Positions 11,544 to 21,928 of a stretch of 64,000 bases of DNA are shown in pieces. How positions within the stretch are numbered: the stretch's first letter is position 1; the number at the start of each line of letters is the position of its first letter. The DNA comes from Chondrilla cf. caribensis. Taxonomy: Eukaryota; Porifera; Demospongiae; Chondrillida; Chondrillidae. Location of the stretch: positions 3,002,827 through 3,066,826 of the forward strand of contig OZ026554.1 in the NCBI GenBank assembly GCA_964020155.1. The letters are read 5' to 3'. Both the position numbers and the translations under genes were made by a program. The notes under the pieces are model-generated. The model did not search any database. It was given only the letters and a program-made list of their open reading frames with translations, and had not been told where the DNA came from.

Positions 11544-14500
11544 TCCCCCTTTCTCCAGTAGGTCAATTGGGGAGGTGGACCAACATGCGCTCCAGTTTGC
11601 GACCTGGTTGAAATGCGGCTAGATTCTGTATCACGTTCAAGTGATGTCTCAGTGGAGCGATCATTGGGTCTTGGTGTCAAATGTGTCTGGTTCCTTCGAA
11701 CAGTGCCAGAGGGTGTCTGCACGATATACGAACGAGGTGTGCGTGCTGGTTGGATGACTTGGCCTGGCTCGGTCCTTTCTTGGGTGCGTACCCAGACGGC
11801 TTCATCAGGCGATAGTGGTGTTTGCTGACGAACACGATGACGGCAATCGTAATGAGCTTTTTGCTGGTCTTTCATTGCCTTGTCCTTCTGGCGAAAAGTA
11901 GACAAATGTGACCACTCTGGTATGAAGTTATTTGGATGCTGTGGTATCTCACTCCTTATCTTTCTCCCCATCAACAGTTCTGCTGGGCTGTACCCACACC
12001 AGGGCAGAGGTGTACTCCTGTATGCAAGGAGTGCCAGATAGGGGTCAGGGGATTTGGAGAGAAGGCTCTTAGCAGTTTTGACCATTCTCTCGGCTAGCCC
12101 ATTACTTTGTGGATAATAAGGGCTGCTTGTGATGTGCTGGAAGTGGTACTCTTTGGCGAAAAGCTGGAATTCTTGCGAACTGTATTGCGGACCGTTGTCG
12201 CTGATCAATGTTGCTGGGATACCATGGCGTGCGAATATGGCCTTCAATGCTCGAATAACTCCCGCTGACGTTGTTGTTGAAAGCGTCTGTACTTCCATGT
12301 ACCGTGAAAAGTAATCCACGACGAGCAGATACATGTTGCCATTTATCTCGAAGAGATCCGAAGCAAGCTTCTCCCATGGATGCTCTGGAAGAGGGGTGGA
12401 AATCAGGGGCTGTTTCTGAGCCTGCATAGCCTTGGTACATTCCGGACAGTTGTGGACAAGTTCCTCTAATTGCCTCTTTGCCCCAGGCCACCAAACAGAT
12501 GAGGTGATACGCAGTGAACACTTGGTGATGCCTTGATGTCCACTGTGGATCTTCTGTAGCGTTTCAGCCTGAAGACTCTGTGGAACCACAATTCGACGAC
12601 CACGGAGGAGGAGGTCATCATGAAGTGTGAGCTCTCCTCTGACAGGCCAGTACTTGTGAAGATCTCCTGGTAGCTGGCGTTTGTACTCCGGCCATCCTCT
12701 CTTACAGAAATCAATGAGTTGCTGGCAGTGATTGTCGGCCTGTTGAGCTGCTCGATACTCCTGAAGGCGATCTGCACTGGCATGTAAGGATGAAACGATG
12801 GCATTGATAAACAGCTCGGTTTGATTGTCGTCAATTTCCTTAGTGGAGCTGACTGAGGTGATTGGCGCACGTGACAATGCGTCAGCGGTGTACAATTCCT
12901 TGCCTGGAACGTGACTGATCGAATAGTTGAATCGTATAAGTCTGAGACGAAAGCGTAGGATCCTGGGTGGCAGGCAATCGAGATTGGTCTTTCCGAACAG
13001 GGGAACGAGAGGCTTGTGATCAGTTTCCAACTGAATCTTCTTCCCCAGTACGTAGTCACTGAATTTTTCGCATGCCCAAACAAGGGCAAGGGCTTCTTTT
13101 TCAATCTGTGAATATCTGCGTTCTGTCTCAGTCATCGACTTGGAGGCATATGCGATGGGTTTCCAGTTGTCCTCATGTTTCTGCAAAATAACTGCTCCCA
13201 GTCCATAAGCTGAGGCGTCGGCGGTAATCTTGGTGGGGGCGTTTTGGTCATACAGGGCCAATGTAGTGGGCTTTGCTAACTCCTCTTTGACTGCCTGGAA
13301 TGCATCATCTTGCGCAGGTCCCCATAACCAGGATTGCTTTTTTCCGAGAAGCTCACGAAGGGGCTGGGAGAGCTCTGATATCTTGGATGAGAATTTCCCT
13401 AGCTGATTCACCATACCCATGAAGCGTCGTAGTTCCGTGGGTGTACTGGGTTTGGGCATTGCAAGAACAGCATTCGTCTTATCAGGGTCTGGAGAAATAC
13501 CATCCTTGTTGATGACATGGCCAAGAAACTTGATCTCCGACTTACTGAATTCACACTTTTCCGCGTTGAGTGTGAGACCTGCAGATTGTATCTGTGTGAG
13601 AGCTGAATACAAACGAGCATCATGTTCCTGCTGAGTCTTCCCGAAAATAAGGACATCGTCTATGTGGCAGAGGGTGCCTTCCTGGCCAGAGAGGATCTGA
13701 TTCATGCGGCGTTGAAAATGCTCTGGCGCACTGCAAATTCCAAATGGCAGTTTGTTGAATGCATACCTCCCGAACGGGGTAATGAAGGTGGTAAGGCTAC
13801 GTGACTCTTCTGACAGGGGAATTTGCCAGAAGCCACAGTTGGCATCCAACTTGCTGAAAATTGTTGCACCGGCTAAACAGGCAAGTGTCTCATCCACTTT
13901 TGGTAAGGGGTGGACTTCACGCAGTACGTTCTCGTTGAGTGGGCGAAAATCAACGCAAATACGGACGTCTCCTGACTTTTTTGGGACCACTACCATCCCG
14001 GCACACCAAGGAGTTGGCTCTTCGATGGGCGAAATGACTCCTAATGTTTCCATGCGAGATAACTCATCTTTCACCTTCTGTCTTAGAGGTATTGGAACAT
14101 TGCGAGGGGTAAAGAGTGCGAAAGGTTGCGCGTCTGATTTCAGTTGTATCACGTAGCTGTCGCCTTTGTATGTCCCTAGGCCACGGAACAGAGATGGGAA
14201 CTCTTCCTGAATGGGCTGAGTTACTGCATGAATTTGTGTGAGGACATTCAGTGCACGGATAGCAGGCAGACCCAACAGGTTGTGCTTAACTTTCCTCAGG
14301 ACAAAAATGGTTTGAGTACATTCTGTCTCTTTGTGGGCTAACCTTACTACCACTTCTCCGGCGACATCCAGGGGGCGGTTGTCTGGTCCATGGAGCATCT
14401 TAGTGGGTGGTCGAAGCTGGTCCAATCCCAGAGACTTGTAGGTATCTTCCGAGATGATAGTTACTTCGGCTCCGGTGTCGACCTTGAAGGCTACGTCCTG

Positions 14501-15379
14501 GTTATTCACACGGATGCGGCAAGTCCAGATGTTGTCCTCTCCTGAGCCAATGGTGTTCAGGTATGCGACGTCCTCGTGGTCAAGTACTAATGGGGTCTGG
14601 GTAACTTCTGCTGCTGATTTGGTACGACAACAGGCAGCAAAGTGACCTTTCTTTTTGCATTTGTTACACTGTGCCTCTCTTGCAGGGCATTGTTGCCGTG
14701 GATGAGGGCTCCTTCCACAGCGCGAACAGGTAGCTGGTTGTTGTTTCCCAGCAGGTTTGGAGGTTGGATGCATTGGTCGCTTGCCAACTGCCTTGTGTTG
14801 CCTCTGCACGTAATCTACGGATTTTTCTATCTTCAGGGTGCTCCCTAGAAGGCTCGAATGCTCTTTGACGGCTTCTCGTTGACGCACGGTAGTCTTTACC
14901 TTCTCTAGGGTCAAATCCGCGTCCATTTGAAGGCGTTGAGACAGCGTAGAATCCTTTATCCCTACCACAATCCGATCGCGTATCATTTCGTCCTGCAGCG
15001 CTCCATAGTCGCAATTCTCGACCAGCTGGTACAGAGCAGTAATGAATTCTTCCACGGACTCGCCCTCAAGTTGCGAGCGTCTATTGAAACGGGCTCTTTC
15101 AAAGATGACGTTTTTCCTGACCTTGAAGAAGTCGTCGAACTGGTCAATGACTTTCCCGAACTTCTTGAGGTTCTCGTCAGAGATTGCGGTAGATCGTAGC
15201 ACGTCCTCGGCTTTCTCACCCATGCAATAGAGTAGGGTCGAAATCTGGCGCTCTTCACTTTCCTCCGAAAGTCCTGAAGCAGCGCGGTACTGCTGAAAAC
15301 GACGTCTCCAGCGGGGCCACTCGTCTGGCGTCTTGAAATCAAACGGTGCCGGTGGCTGCAATCGTCCAATGCTAGCCAT
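11528..15379 (-). CDS. Gypsy gag-pol polyprotein, 1,283 aa
   Basis: Single uninterrupted frame for a retrotransposon polyprotein. In order (residues from the ATG at 15379): gag with a P-x-F-D-F...W..W..RF..Y region; two zinc knuckles at about 218-252 (CSRCGRSPHPRQQC and CNKCKKKGHFAACC); aspartic protease with VDTGAEVTII at about 300; RT with KLDANCGFWQIPL, FNKLPFGICSAPEHFQ and a catalytic CHIDDVLIFG at about 572 (His in place of the usual Tyr/Phe); RNase H from ITADASAYGLG at about 717; integrase zinc domain from HSGHQG to NCPEC at about 945-980; and a DDE core with VVDYFSRYMEV and LISDNGPQY. The start is ambiguous because the frame stays open upstream through the primer-binding site into the LTR as far as 15460. 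I chose the ATG at 15379, the first one inside the internal region. The stop lies inside the 3' LTR. Confidence 0.95.
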   Translation of the reverse strand: MASIGRLQPPAPFDFKTPDEWPRWRRRFQQYRAASGLSEESEERQISTLLYCMGEKAEDVLRSTAISDENLKKFGKVIDQFDDFFKVRKNVIFERARFNRRSQLEGESVEEFITALYQLVENCDYGALQDEMIRDRIVVGIKDSTLSQRLQMDADLTLEKVKTTVRQREAVKEHSSLLGSTLKIEKSVDYVQRQHKAVGKRPMHPTSKPAGKQQPATCSRCGRSPHPRQQCPAREAQCNKCKKKGHFAACCRTKSAAEVTQTPLVLDHEDVAYLNTIGSGEDNIWTCRIRVNNQDVAFKVDTGAEVTIISEDTYKSLGLDQLRPPTKMLHGPDNRPLDVAGEVVVRLAHKETECTQTIFVLRKVKHNLLGLPAIRALNVLTQIHAVTQPIQEEFPSLFRGLGTYKGDSYVIQLKSDAQPFALFTPRNVPIPLRQKVKDELSRMETLGVISPIEEPTPWCAGMVVVPKKSGDVRICVDFRPLNENVLREVHPLPKVDETLACLAGATIFSKLDANCGFWQIPLSEESRSLTTFITPFGRYAFNKLPFGICSAPEHFQRRMNQILSGQEGTLCHIDDVLIFGKTQQEHDARLYSALTQIQSAGLTLNAEKCEFSKSEIKFLGHVINKDGISPDPDKTNAVLAMPKPSTPTELRRFMGMVNQLGKFSSKISELSQPLRELLGKKQSWLWGPAQDDAFQAVKEELAKPTTLALYDQNAPTKITADASAYGLGAVILQKHEDNWKPIAYASKSMTETERRYSQIEKEALALVWACEKFSDYVLGKKIQLETDHKPLVPLFGKTNLDCLPPRILRFRLRLIRFNYSISHVPGKELYTADALSRAPITSVSSTKEIDDNQTELFINAIVSSLHASADRLQEYRAAQQADNHCQQLIDFCKRGWPEYKRQLPGDLHKYWPVRGELTLHDDLLLRGRRIVVPQSLQAETLQKIHSGHQGITKCSLRITSSVWWPGAKRQLEELVHNCPECTKAMQAQKQPLISTPLPEHPWEKLASDLFEINGNMYLLVVDYFSRYMEVQTLSTTTSAGVIRALKAIFARHGIPATLISDNGPQYSSQEFQLFAKEYHFQHITSSPYYPQSNGLAERMVKTAKSLLSKSPDPYLALLAYRSTPLPWCGYSPAELLMGRKIRSEIPQHPNNFIPEWSHLSTFRQKDKAMKDQQKAHYDCRHRVRQQTPLSPDEAVWVRTQERTEPGQVIQPARTPRSYIVQTPSGTVRRNQTHLTPRPNDRSTETSLERDTESSRISTRSQTGAHVGPPPQLTYWRKGDVISV
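11544..11556 (-). promoter_or_regulatory. Gypsy polypurine tract
   Basis: On the minus strand GGAGAAAGGGGGA ends exactly at the 3' LTR, as expected for the plus-strand DNA primer. It is also translated as part of the polyprotein C-terminus. Confidence 0.9.
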
Positions 15380-15395
15380 CCCACTTCTGACACCA
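15378..15395 (-). promoter_or_regulatory. Gypsy primer-binding site, tRNA-Leu type
   Basis: Minus strand TGGTGTCAGAAGTGGGAT starts at the base next to the 5' LTR. It is complementary to a tRNA 3' end ATCCCACTTCTGACACCA. From memory this is the 3' end of tRNA-Leu (CAA type). Its last two bases overlap the ATG of gag. Confidence 0.88.
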
Positions 15396-15624
15396 TGTAC
15401 GAAGTCCGAACGATTCCGTGTAGAACGCTTACACTTGAACTGAACACTTTTCGAACTCAATAATTACTAGCTCTCGTGGAGCACAATAGCATCAAGGTAA
15501 CAAAGACCATTGTTACACAAAAATAGTAATAATCAAGATATGACACAACTATAAATAGTACTTACTAAAGATAGACACTACAACTACTAATACTACACAG
15601 TAGTTTAGTTAAACAGATATCACA
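15396..15624 (-). repeat. Gypsy 5' LTR
   Basis: 229 bp copy of the other LTR with one visible substitution. It is the 5' LTR in the element's orientation. GCCAT (15625-15629) follows as the second copy of the target-site duplication. Confidence 0.96.
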
Positions 15625-15629
15625 GCCAT

Positions 15630-15960
15630 GTGAAGGATTGTTAGGATAATCAAGGCATTAATGCCAGATAATGTCCAGTGTCCAGTGTACCTAGCCAGCG
15701 CCACTTCGAATTACGATCATTCTGAATAATTTACAGCATGCATGATGACATGGGCATGAAAAATCACCTTTTCCTTCCCTTTTTACCTGTACCAAGGTAG
15801 CAAGGGAGTGAGCATTTGCTTTAAAGACTTTGTCAATGAAATGTTGTGCATTCATCTTTTTTATGATATTCAAAGATCCCAATACAACAAGGTATTTGTG
15901 TTTTCCTATTAAATGGACGTTACTACTATACTGTATGTGTATACTGTACACATGTTATAT
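15630..15960. repeat. Segmental duplication, copy A (right part)
   Basis: Continues the match to copy B (17905-18240): GGATTGTTAGGATA, GATAATGTCC, CATTCTGAATAAT, TCAATGAAATGTTG and a following AACAAGGTAT/AACCAGGTAT. Bases are conserved but no reading frame is kept between copies, so this looks non-coding or decayed. Confidence 0.8.
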
Positions 15961-16133
15961 ATGATGACCTGGATTGTTCTCACCTGTGTTTGCCTGTATA
16001 AAACTGGTTTATTATCTCTGGTTTTAGTCCCACTCAAACTTTGCTGCCGTTTGCTGAAACATGCTAGTCTTATCTGATATTATTGAGATTTCCAACATTG
16101 CAATTTGCTGCCCATAATTTGAAGTAGTTGGTA

Positions 16134-16332
16134 CAGTAGAACCTCTCTCTAAAGGACACATTGGGACCAGGTAATTTGTCCACAGTAGAGAGGTTATCCC
16201 CCTTCAGAAGTAAAAAAAATGTATTAACACTATAGGAAAATCTATTTTTGGTGCCTTACAGAGTGTCCTTTGTAGGGAGGTAATTTCTATGGTGTCCTTT
16301 ATTGGGAGAGTCCTTTAATAGAGGTTCCACTG
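16134..16332. mobile_element. Tc1/mariner-pogo type MITE, 199 bp
   Basis: Terminal inverted repeats CAGTAGAACCTCTCTCTAAAG and CCTTTAATAGAGGTTCCACTG, flanked on both sides by TA (16132-16133 and 16333-16334). No coding capacity. A CAGT... terminus with a TA target site is typical of pogo/Tigger-like families. Confidence 0.85.
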
Positions 16333-16365
16333 TATATGGATTGTTGCATTTATAGTAACTTAGTA

Positions 16366-16828
16366 TTATGAAAGTATACATACTAGTTGGATAGATATAA
16401 CTGGAATATGTACCTTGATGGATCCAACATCACTTTCATGGGAATACATCATGTAAACAGACTCTGATATACATATCATCTCAACCTCTCCACAATTAAT
16501 TGATGGAAGCAAACACAAGCAAACAACATCAAAATGGGTGTCATTGCGCATAACAAGGAGGGAATCTACATATCTATCTATCAACAAGAAGGGAAAATCT
16601 TCAGTCAAAAATGTAGTATATTATTAAGAAAGATGGAATGACAAATTGGACAGACTATTATCAAATACCACAACAAAGTCCATGTTAGTAGACAAACTAC
16701 ACTCGATGGTAAACACATGTACCATCTGCGTAATGCCCAAGAAGTTTGACTCTAGCCAGCGACGTAAGCATTCGCATAACTTGCAAGCATTGAGTGTCTG
16801 TGCTTCAGTTGGACATGATTCTACAATA
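16366..16828 (-). pseudogene. Unassigned possible exons (minus) with in-frame stops
   Basis: Reading from 16828 down, one frame stays open for about 150 codons except for two adjacent TAA codons near 16621-16626. Before the stops it reads SCPTEAQTLNACKLCECLRR, LGITQMVHVFTIEC and MDFVVVFDNSLS. After them it reads EDFPFLLIDRYVDSLLVMRN, FDVVCLCLLPS and VEMICISESVYMMYSH. The composition looks like a real protein rather than random translation. A short intron (acceptor TGAAG|AT near 16606) could remove the stops, or it may be a decayed gene piece. I do not recognise the family. Confidence 0.3.
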
Positions 16829-16830
16829 CA

Positions 16831-16831
16831 C

Positions 16832-16887
<56 letters not shown>
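16831..16887. repeat. (GT)n microsatellite
   Basis: Uninterrupted GT tract of about 57 bases. Confidence 0.97.
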
Positions 16888-16888
<1 letters not shown>

Positions 16889-16889
16889 A

Positions 16890-17370
16890 ATCTATTATCC
16901 CTATTATAGCATTGGTATTGTACACCCTGAAATAATTGGCATAATATGACTAATCATAATGAGTAGTAGCTATAGAATATGGGCAAATACAGGAAGTAAC
17001 CCAGGGTGAACCCAGGTGAACAGACTTTAATGTAGAAACAATCCAGGAGAACACAGGCAAATACAGCTAGAAACTACCTGGGTAAGTTCAATTTGACATT
17101 GCACAATAAAGGTCAATAATTACGTACATATTATTATGATCAGATGTGTATGTTGTAATACACCGAGCTCAATATCGGCACATGGGTCTTTTTTACCCAG
17201 TCCAAAAATGTTGCTCCATTTGTTACATGACAGGACAGGAAGCGAGCACAGTAAACTACCCGGCGAAGCAACTAAGCATGTGGCAATGACAGTTAGCAAT
17301 ACGAGGTTCTCTGAAGGGGAAAGGTATCCTGCTATATATCATGGATTATTATTATACGAGGCTAATTACA
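16890..17370. other. Intergenic, no supported gene
   Basis: Contains ACCCAGGTGAACAG, AGGAGAACACAGG and AACACAGGCAAATACAG motifs of the kind clustered in POLA2 intron 2. No coding exon recognised. Confidence 0.5.
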
Positions 17371-18300
17371 TAAGGTACATTTAATTTGTGTTTTTACTAC
17401 TTCAGACAAAGTTTTTGTTTCTCGCTGCGTATTGACAGATTTATAATGTCAGTACATATGGAAAGGAATCAAGCATAGGCGTAGGAACACTTTCTGGTTT
17501 GGGGGGGCTAGCTTTGTAGTAGAAATGTACTATAGGTCTACACGCGAAGAAACGCATAGTAAACGCAAGTAGTGAATTCGAAACGCTAGTAGATTATTTC
17601 GAAGAAAACAGTTGTTCAAACTAGTTAGACTAAGAAAACAGTCAGCAGCTTCAACAGGGTGTCTTAGGGACAATTTGGAGGATCCTGGATGTAGATATAC
17701 GACCTGTACCTGTAAGCAGTGATTACTGTAATTCCAATAAGAGCTACCAATATATTGCGGATGTAGCTAGCTAGGACAAATTCTACTGTAGTGGCAAGGA
17801 AATTATTGGGGGGGGGGCTATAGCCCCCCTAGCCCCCATGGTTCCTACGCCTATGTCAAGGATTGCCAATACGTATCAGTAGAGAACAATTGTCGAACCT
17901 TGCATGTGACGGATTGTTAGGATAGTCAAGGAACTAAGCCGAGATAATGTCCTATATCTTGTATAAACAGTATAATTATCCACTTCAGTCATTATGAATA
18001 ATTTTAAGCATACATGTATGATGATATGTGCATAGAAATCATCTCATTTTCCCCTATCCAACAGTACCAGAGTGGCAAGGGAGTGTGTTCAATTTAAAAA
18101 CTTGATCAATGAAATGTTGCGTATTGACCTTCTTTATATAATGCAGAAAGACCCCACTATAACCAGGTATGCACTGTGTGTTCCTAGTCAATTGACAATA
18201 CTACTGTATGTGTATTATACCATGCACACATGTGTTTTATATAAATATACATATACTGTGCATGTATGTGTTGTCTTATTCACTGATACAATGGTGAATG
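17371..18300. repeat. Segmental duplication, copy B (with a MITE inside)
   Basis: 17371-17473 and 17861-18300 are the counterpart of 11166-11309 plus 15630-15960. Copy B lacks the gypsy insertion (empty site near 17905, CCTTGCATGTGACGG) and carries a MITE at 17474-17855. Beyond about 18240 the similarity fades. Confidence 0.85.
17474..17855. mobile_element. MITE, 382 bp, CATAGGCGTAGGAAC termini
   Basis: Terminal inverted repeats CATAGGCGTAGGAAC and GTTCCTACGCCTATG are perfect over 15 bp. They are flanked by a 5-bp duplication TCAAG (17469-17473 and 17856-17860). The paralogous copy A (about 11265) has a single TTTCAAGGATTG at this point and no element. The interior has G-runs next to both ends (GGGGGGGCTAGC and its complement). 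No coding capacity was found. Confidence 0.95.
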
Positions 18301-19501
18301 AACGTGTGAAACTGGGTTGTTACCACCCTTGTTGTCTTGTGTTAAACTAGGTATTTACCATCTGTCTTAGCCTGTGTAAGACCAACTAAAGGTACGTGTT
18401 TTAAGGTATGTACACCTTTACTGTACTGCATGTGAAGTAGCTATTGTTCAAATATTGATCTCTGATAGGTGAAAATCATTTGCACAAACTCATTTCTATT
18501 TTTGATAGGTTTTTGAGCTAGAAGACAAGAAAGAAAGGTCGACAATGCTGAGTATGGCTCAGGAACATAGAATTAAGACAAAATTTCTTAGAATTGTTTC
18601 TTTTGTACTATAGCAAACAATAATACAGTTGAAATACTAATAGAACATACATCTGTACAACATGTGCATTTTTGTACTTGCGTATGTACATATAATTTAT
18701 ACATACCAATGGCAGTGTTGACTGTATAATAATACTCTGTCATCGTCATCATTCAAACAATGCAGTATATTAATTTGAGTACATGTATAATATTATAGTT
18801 GTTATACATCTCAATAATATTATGCAGTTCACAACAAACTGCACACAAAAGTATTATGTTTATATAATAATATTATTGTATATAGCAACAATTATATATA
18901 CAAGCACAATCGTATATTATAATATATGGTAATATTGCATGGTTATATATACACTATACCATGAAAATCAATATTAATTTTATGTGTATTTATTTTCAAA
19001 TCTGATGTATCTGTTATATATAATACAGTCAGTACTACAACAATAATCATGCTATAGTGCTGTACAAACATGTAGTCTAAACATGGCAGAAATGGGGAAC
19101 AAACCTTTTCACTACACTCTTTGAGAGGACAAGATTTCTGTGCCTGGTGTGTTTGTACTAGGGTATTCATCAACCTAGCTTTTACAATATTATGTGAATC
19201 AATCAGCACACAATTTGATTACATTGTTGCAATATCACAATTATATTTTATTTCATATATACGTACTCAATAATGCAATCATAAAAGGTCAACACATACA
19301 ATAGTAAGTGTACAGGATGGGAGATTCACGGGTATGACATAATATGTAGTAGCTGTGTTGTTGTTATTATTATAGCTATGTAGTAACATAGCTATAATAA
19401 TAGTCCTTTACTGGACCATCTAGATGATTGTCATGAGGTTATTTTTGTGACTAGCCAGTAGCCACAGTAAGGATTAACGAGATTTAGATTAATCTATTGT
19501 A
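18301..19501. other. AT-rich intergenic, no supported gene
   Basis: Many TATAAT/ATATTA stretches and no recognisable exon. A 16-bp inverted repeat TATTATAGCTATGTAG / CATAGCTATAATAATA occurs near 19370-19400. Confidence 0.5.
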
Positions 19502-20016
19502 CAGTCGACTCCACTTATAACGAACTCGCTTACAAAGAATTTCGCTTTATAACGAATCACCTTTAAGGAACATGTTCCGGACCATAGAAAACCTTCTGTT
19601 TATAGCGTACCAGTTTCTGTTACAACGAACCACAACCACGAGATGTTACAACTGAGACGCCTATAAATCTGACAAAGGAACTGGGTATCGACTATTGGGA
19701 AGCTTCAGAGGGTTTAGAAGAACCTTCGCTGCAATATTACGTTTGGCAAAGCCGTCGCAATCGAATTGTAGCCCAATTTCTGGTTCTAGCCGTTTCCAAA
19801 TCGGCCATTTTTTCGCGCAATATAATCTACTCAGTATTATACTAAACACACGTCACTATTGAGTAGCTTTTTTAACAGTTAGGGATGTTATGACTGTACT
19901 TCGCATGTACAATGAATTCTAATTTATTGAAAAGATGCAATGTGGTTATAAAGAACTTCTTTTATTAAGAACTTTTTCATATGGATATTTGGGTTTGTTA
20001 TATCCAGAGTCAACTG
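19502..20016. mobile_element. Tc1/mariner-pogo type non-autonomous element, 515 bp
   Basis: Starts CAGTCGACTCCACTTATAAC and ends with the imperfect inverse GTTATATCCAGAGTCAACTG, flanked by TA on both sides. Internal sub-repeats (CTTATAACGAA, TTTATAACGAA, TACAACGAA) follow the style of pogo-family termini. No transposase frame is seen. Confidence 0.75.
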
Positions 20017-20181
20017 TATATTCTCACTGAAGTGTTAATACACAGTTCATTAAGTCATACGTAAATTAAACATGGAATGAGCCTAAGCAACCTCAAATAT
20101 TCTATAAGCAAAGATACACAAAACATTTAAGTAGTAACTGTTTTACACCTATAGTGCAATATGAGTGCACTTTTACAATAA

Positions 20182-21792
20182 TCAGATGCTAGAACTGATG
20201 CCTTCAATGGGATTAGCCTTTTGACGTAAAAGCTTCTCCTTTGTGGCAGCTTCCCATTCTGGCGAAATAGTATGGGGTGTGGGAGGAGCAACTAAGAAAG
20301 TAGAATATACAGAATAGTCATGATAATATTGCATATAAACTACACATATGTATTCCTAATACCAAAATAAAAAGGTGTCGTGTAGCAAATACGTGACATA
20401 AAAATAGGTACTGTTGAATTGTCCATTCAAATAATCACTTGCTGTGTATTGACCTATTTAGAATGTGACAAAATTAATATCAAACAGCTTTGTAGAACAA
20501 CAGAAATGTACCAAGATCACACCAATTATAAATAAGCTACAGTACTACAGCCAGTTGAGACACACAAGTAGTCTGTTCTTTACATCAAGAATCACAATGA
20601 CAAAACAGTTCAACAAACTTAAAATGGGAGATTATGATATGCAAAGGAATTTAGGAATCCAATCCTATCTCTTGTAATGATTACATTCTGACCTACATAC
20701 CCAGCCAGTGTTGTCTGTGTGTAGAAGGGAGACACTGAAGTGTTTAGAGTCTAGTGTCTGTGATTCCAATTGTTGTTGTGCCTTATAGCTTAGGGTTCTT
20801 TTATCCTTAAGTGTTAACAGTGAATCAGAACTATCAATGTGAGCTCATACTAGTCTTCACTATACTATTAGTTAAAGTTGGCCTGTTCAGTTTGTTAGTC
20901 AGTGGACTCCATGTGTGAAAAAGAGTATTTTGTTTAAACATAAGTTATCAACATCCTATGAGTACGTGAAAAGTGCACTCATCAGTATACAATATGTTAA
21001 TCACTTACCATACTCCCTCAAGACATAAAAGAACAGGAAGGCTACTCCTAACCCCACACCAATACCACCAGTAACAGCTTTCCATTCTCCAGTGGGTGCG
21101 CGCATCTCTGCGTAAGTTGTCTGAAAACTTGCTCTATACACTGTGAATTAGATGAAAACACAAGGAAGATACCAGCTTTGAAGACTTCTCGACCAACACT
21201 GCTTTTGTGATTCCTTTCCTTATTATAATATCATAATACAGTCATAGATACTCAATGCTATAACAAGCCTCTATGTACCTTCATGAATTATCAAAAGTCA
21301 TTTCAAAAAGTAATTGCACAGTAGTAAAAATGAAGGGATAAGGGTCAGATACATAGTGTTACTTCAGTTGATATTAATAGTGATATGCTAAGCGTTCCGT
21401 TATGTCAAGCAGTAATCTCGACAACAGTATAACTGAAAATGTCCAAATGAAGGTATAGGATTTCCAATTTAGGCTTACCTATACCCATTTCGCTAAGGAA
21501 TGGGTAAAAAATTAAGCCTTTGTTTATGATGATACAGCAAACAATTATAAAATTATAAAAAAGAATGAAATAGAACAATTACAATCTAGAAAAATCCACA
21601 CTTACGGGCAACTTTTTCATCTCCACTCAAATCCTTCCAAGAATTACGTTCTTTTGCTCTGAGAGCTTTCAATTCACTTGATTCCTGAATACCAATTGAC
21701 CGAATAGGTGCCGGAGTAGATGGGAGATCTCTAAGAACCATGGTATTAGCTCGAAAAACAGTAGAAGACAAGAACCTTTTCACAAGCGCCAT
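20182..21792 (-). CDS. COX4: Cytochrome c oxidase subunit 4, 142 aa, three exons
   Basis: Nuclear-encoded subunit IV of mitochondrial respiratory complex IV, acting in the inner membrane. Coding exons are 21606-21792, 21009-21140 and 20182-20291, all with GT..AG borders (donors GTAAGTG; acceptors CACAG and TTCTTAG). Phases join to one 429-nt frame. Exon 1 gives a basic mitochondrial presequence (MALVKRFLSSTVFRANT) and the matrix segment LRAKERNSWKDLSGDEKVA. Exon 2 gives LYRASFQTTYAEM, WKAVTGGIGVG and the single transmembrane helix. Exon 3 gives PEWEAATKEKLLRQKANPIE and ends ISSSI. Human COX4 has the same block order (WK.LS.DEKV.LYR, EW..V.GG, single helix, KR.L..K.NPI.G). The mature C-terminus is about 15 residues shorter than in vertebrates. 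It shares a short promoter region with the plus-strand gene starting near 21929. Confidence 0.95.
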
Positions 21793-21928
21793 TTTAGTTC
21801 ATCTACAGGTTACCCACGGCTGTTCGATTCGGGAAACTTAGTTTTTTTCCGCCCCACGGCGCCTGTTGGGGGCGTTTAGCTAGTTGAACAACTTCGTATT
21901 GTCATCCATACTTGTTCGGTTAGTTACG
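21793..21928. promoter_or_regulatory. Putative bidirectional promoter between COX4 and a divergent gene
   Basis: Only about 137 bases separate the COX4 ATG from the first ATG (21929) of the open frames on the plus strand. The stretch is CpG-richer than its surroundings (TTTTTTTCCGCCCCACGGCGCC). No TATA box was recognised. Confidence 0.45.

Larger units (their letters stand above)
11315..15624 (-). mobile_element. Ty3/gypsy LTR retrotransposon, intact and young
   Basis: A 4,310 bp element on the minus strand with 229 bp LTRs (11315-11543 and 15396-15624) that begin TG and end CA. Only one difference was seen between the LTRs (ATGGAGC versus GTGGAGC, about 80 bases in). It is flanked by a perfect 5-bp target-site duplication, GCCAT. 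Internal order on the minus strand is 5' LTR, a primer-binding site touching the LTR, a single gag-pol frame, a polypurine tract, 3' LTR. The RT-RNaseH-integrase order makes it Ty3/gypsy. There is no env-like frame and no chromodomain. Near-identical LTRs and an unbroken frame point to recent insertion. Copy B of the duplicated host segment (about 17905) shows the empty site. Confidence 0.97.

Noticed and set aside
13408..15014. Plus-strand and alternative-frame open reading frames of 60-150 codons within 11.5-15.4 kb
   Set aside because: They are shadows of the gag-pol frame and carry no motifs of their own.
15380..15460. An upstream ATG at 15460 as the true gag start
   Set aside because: It lies inside the 5' LTR and would translate through the primer-binding site. 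The ATG at 15379 is inside the internal region and begins the plausible gag sequence. Left open in the text.
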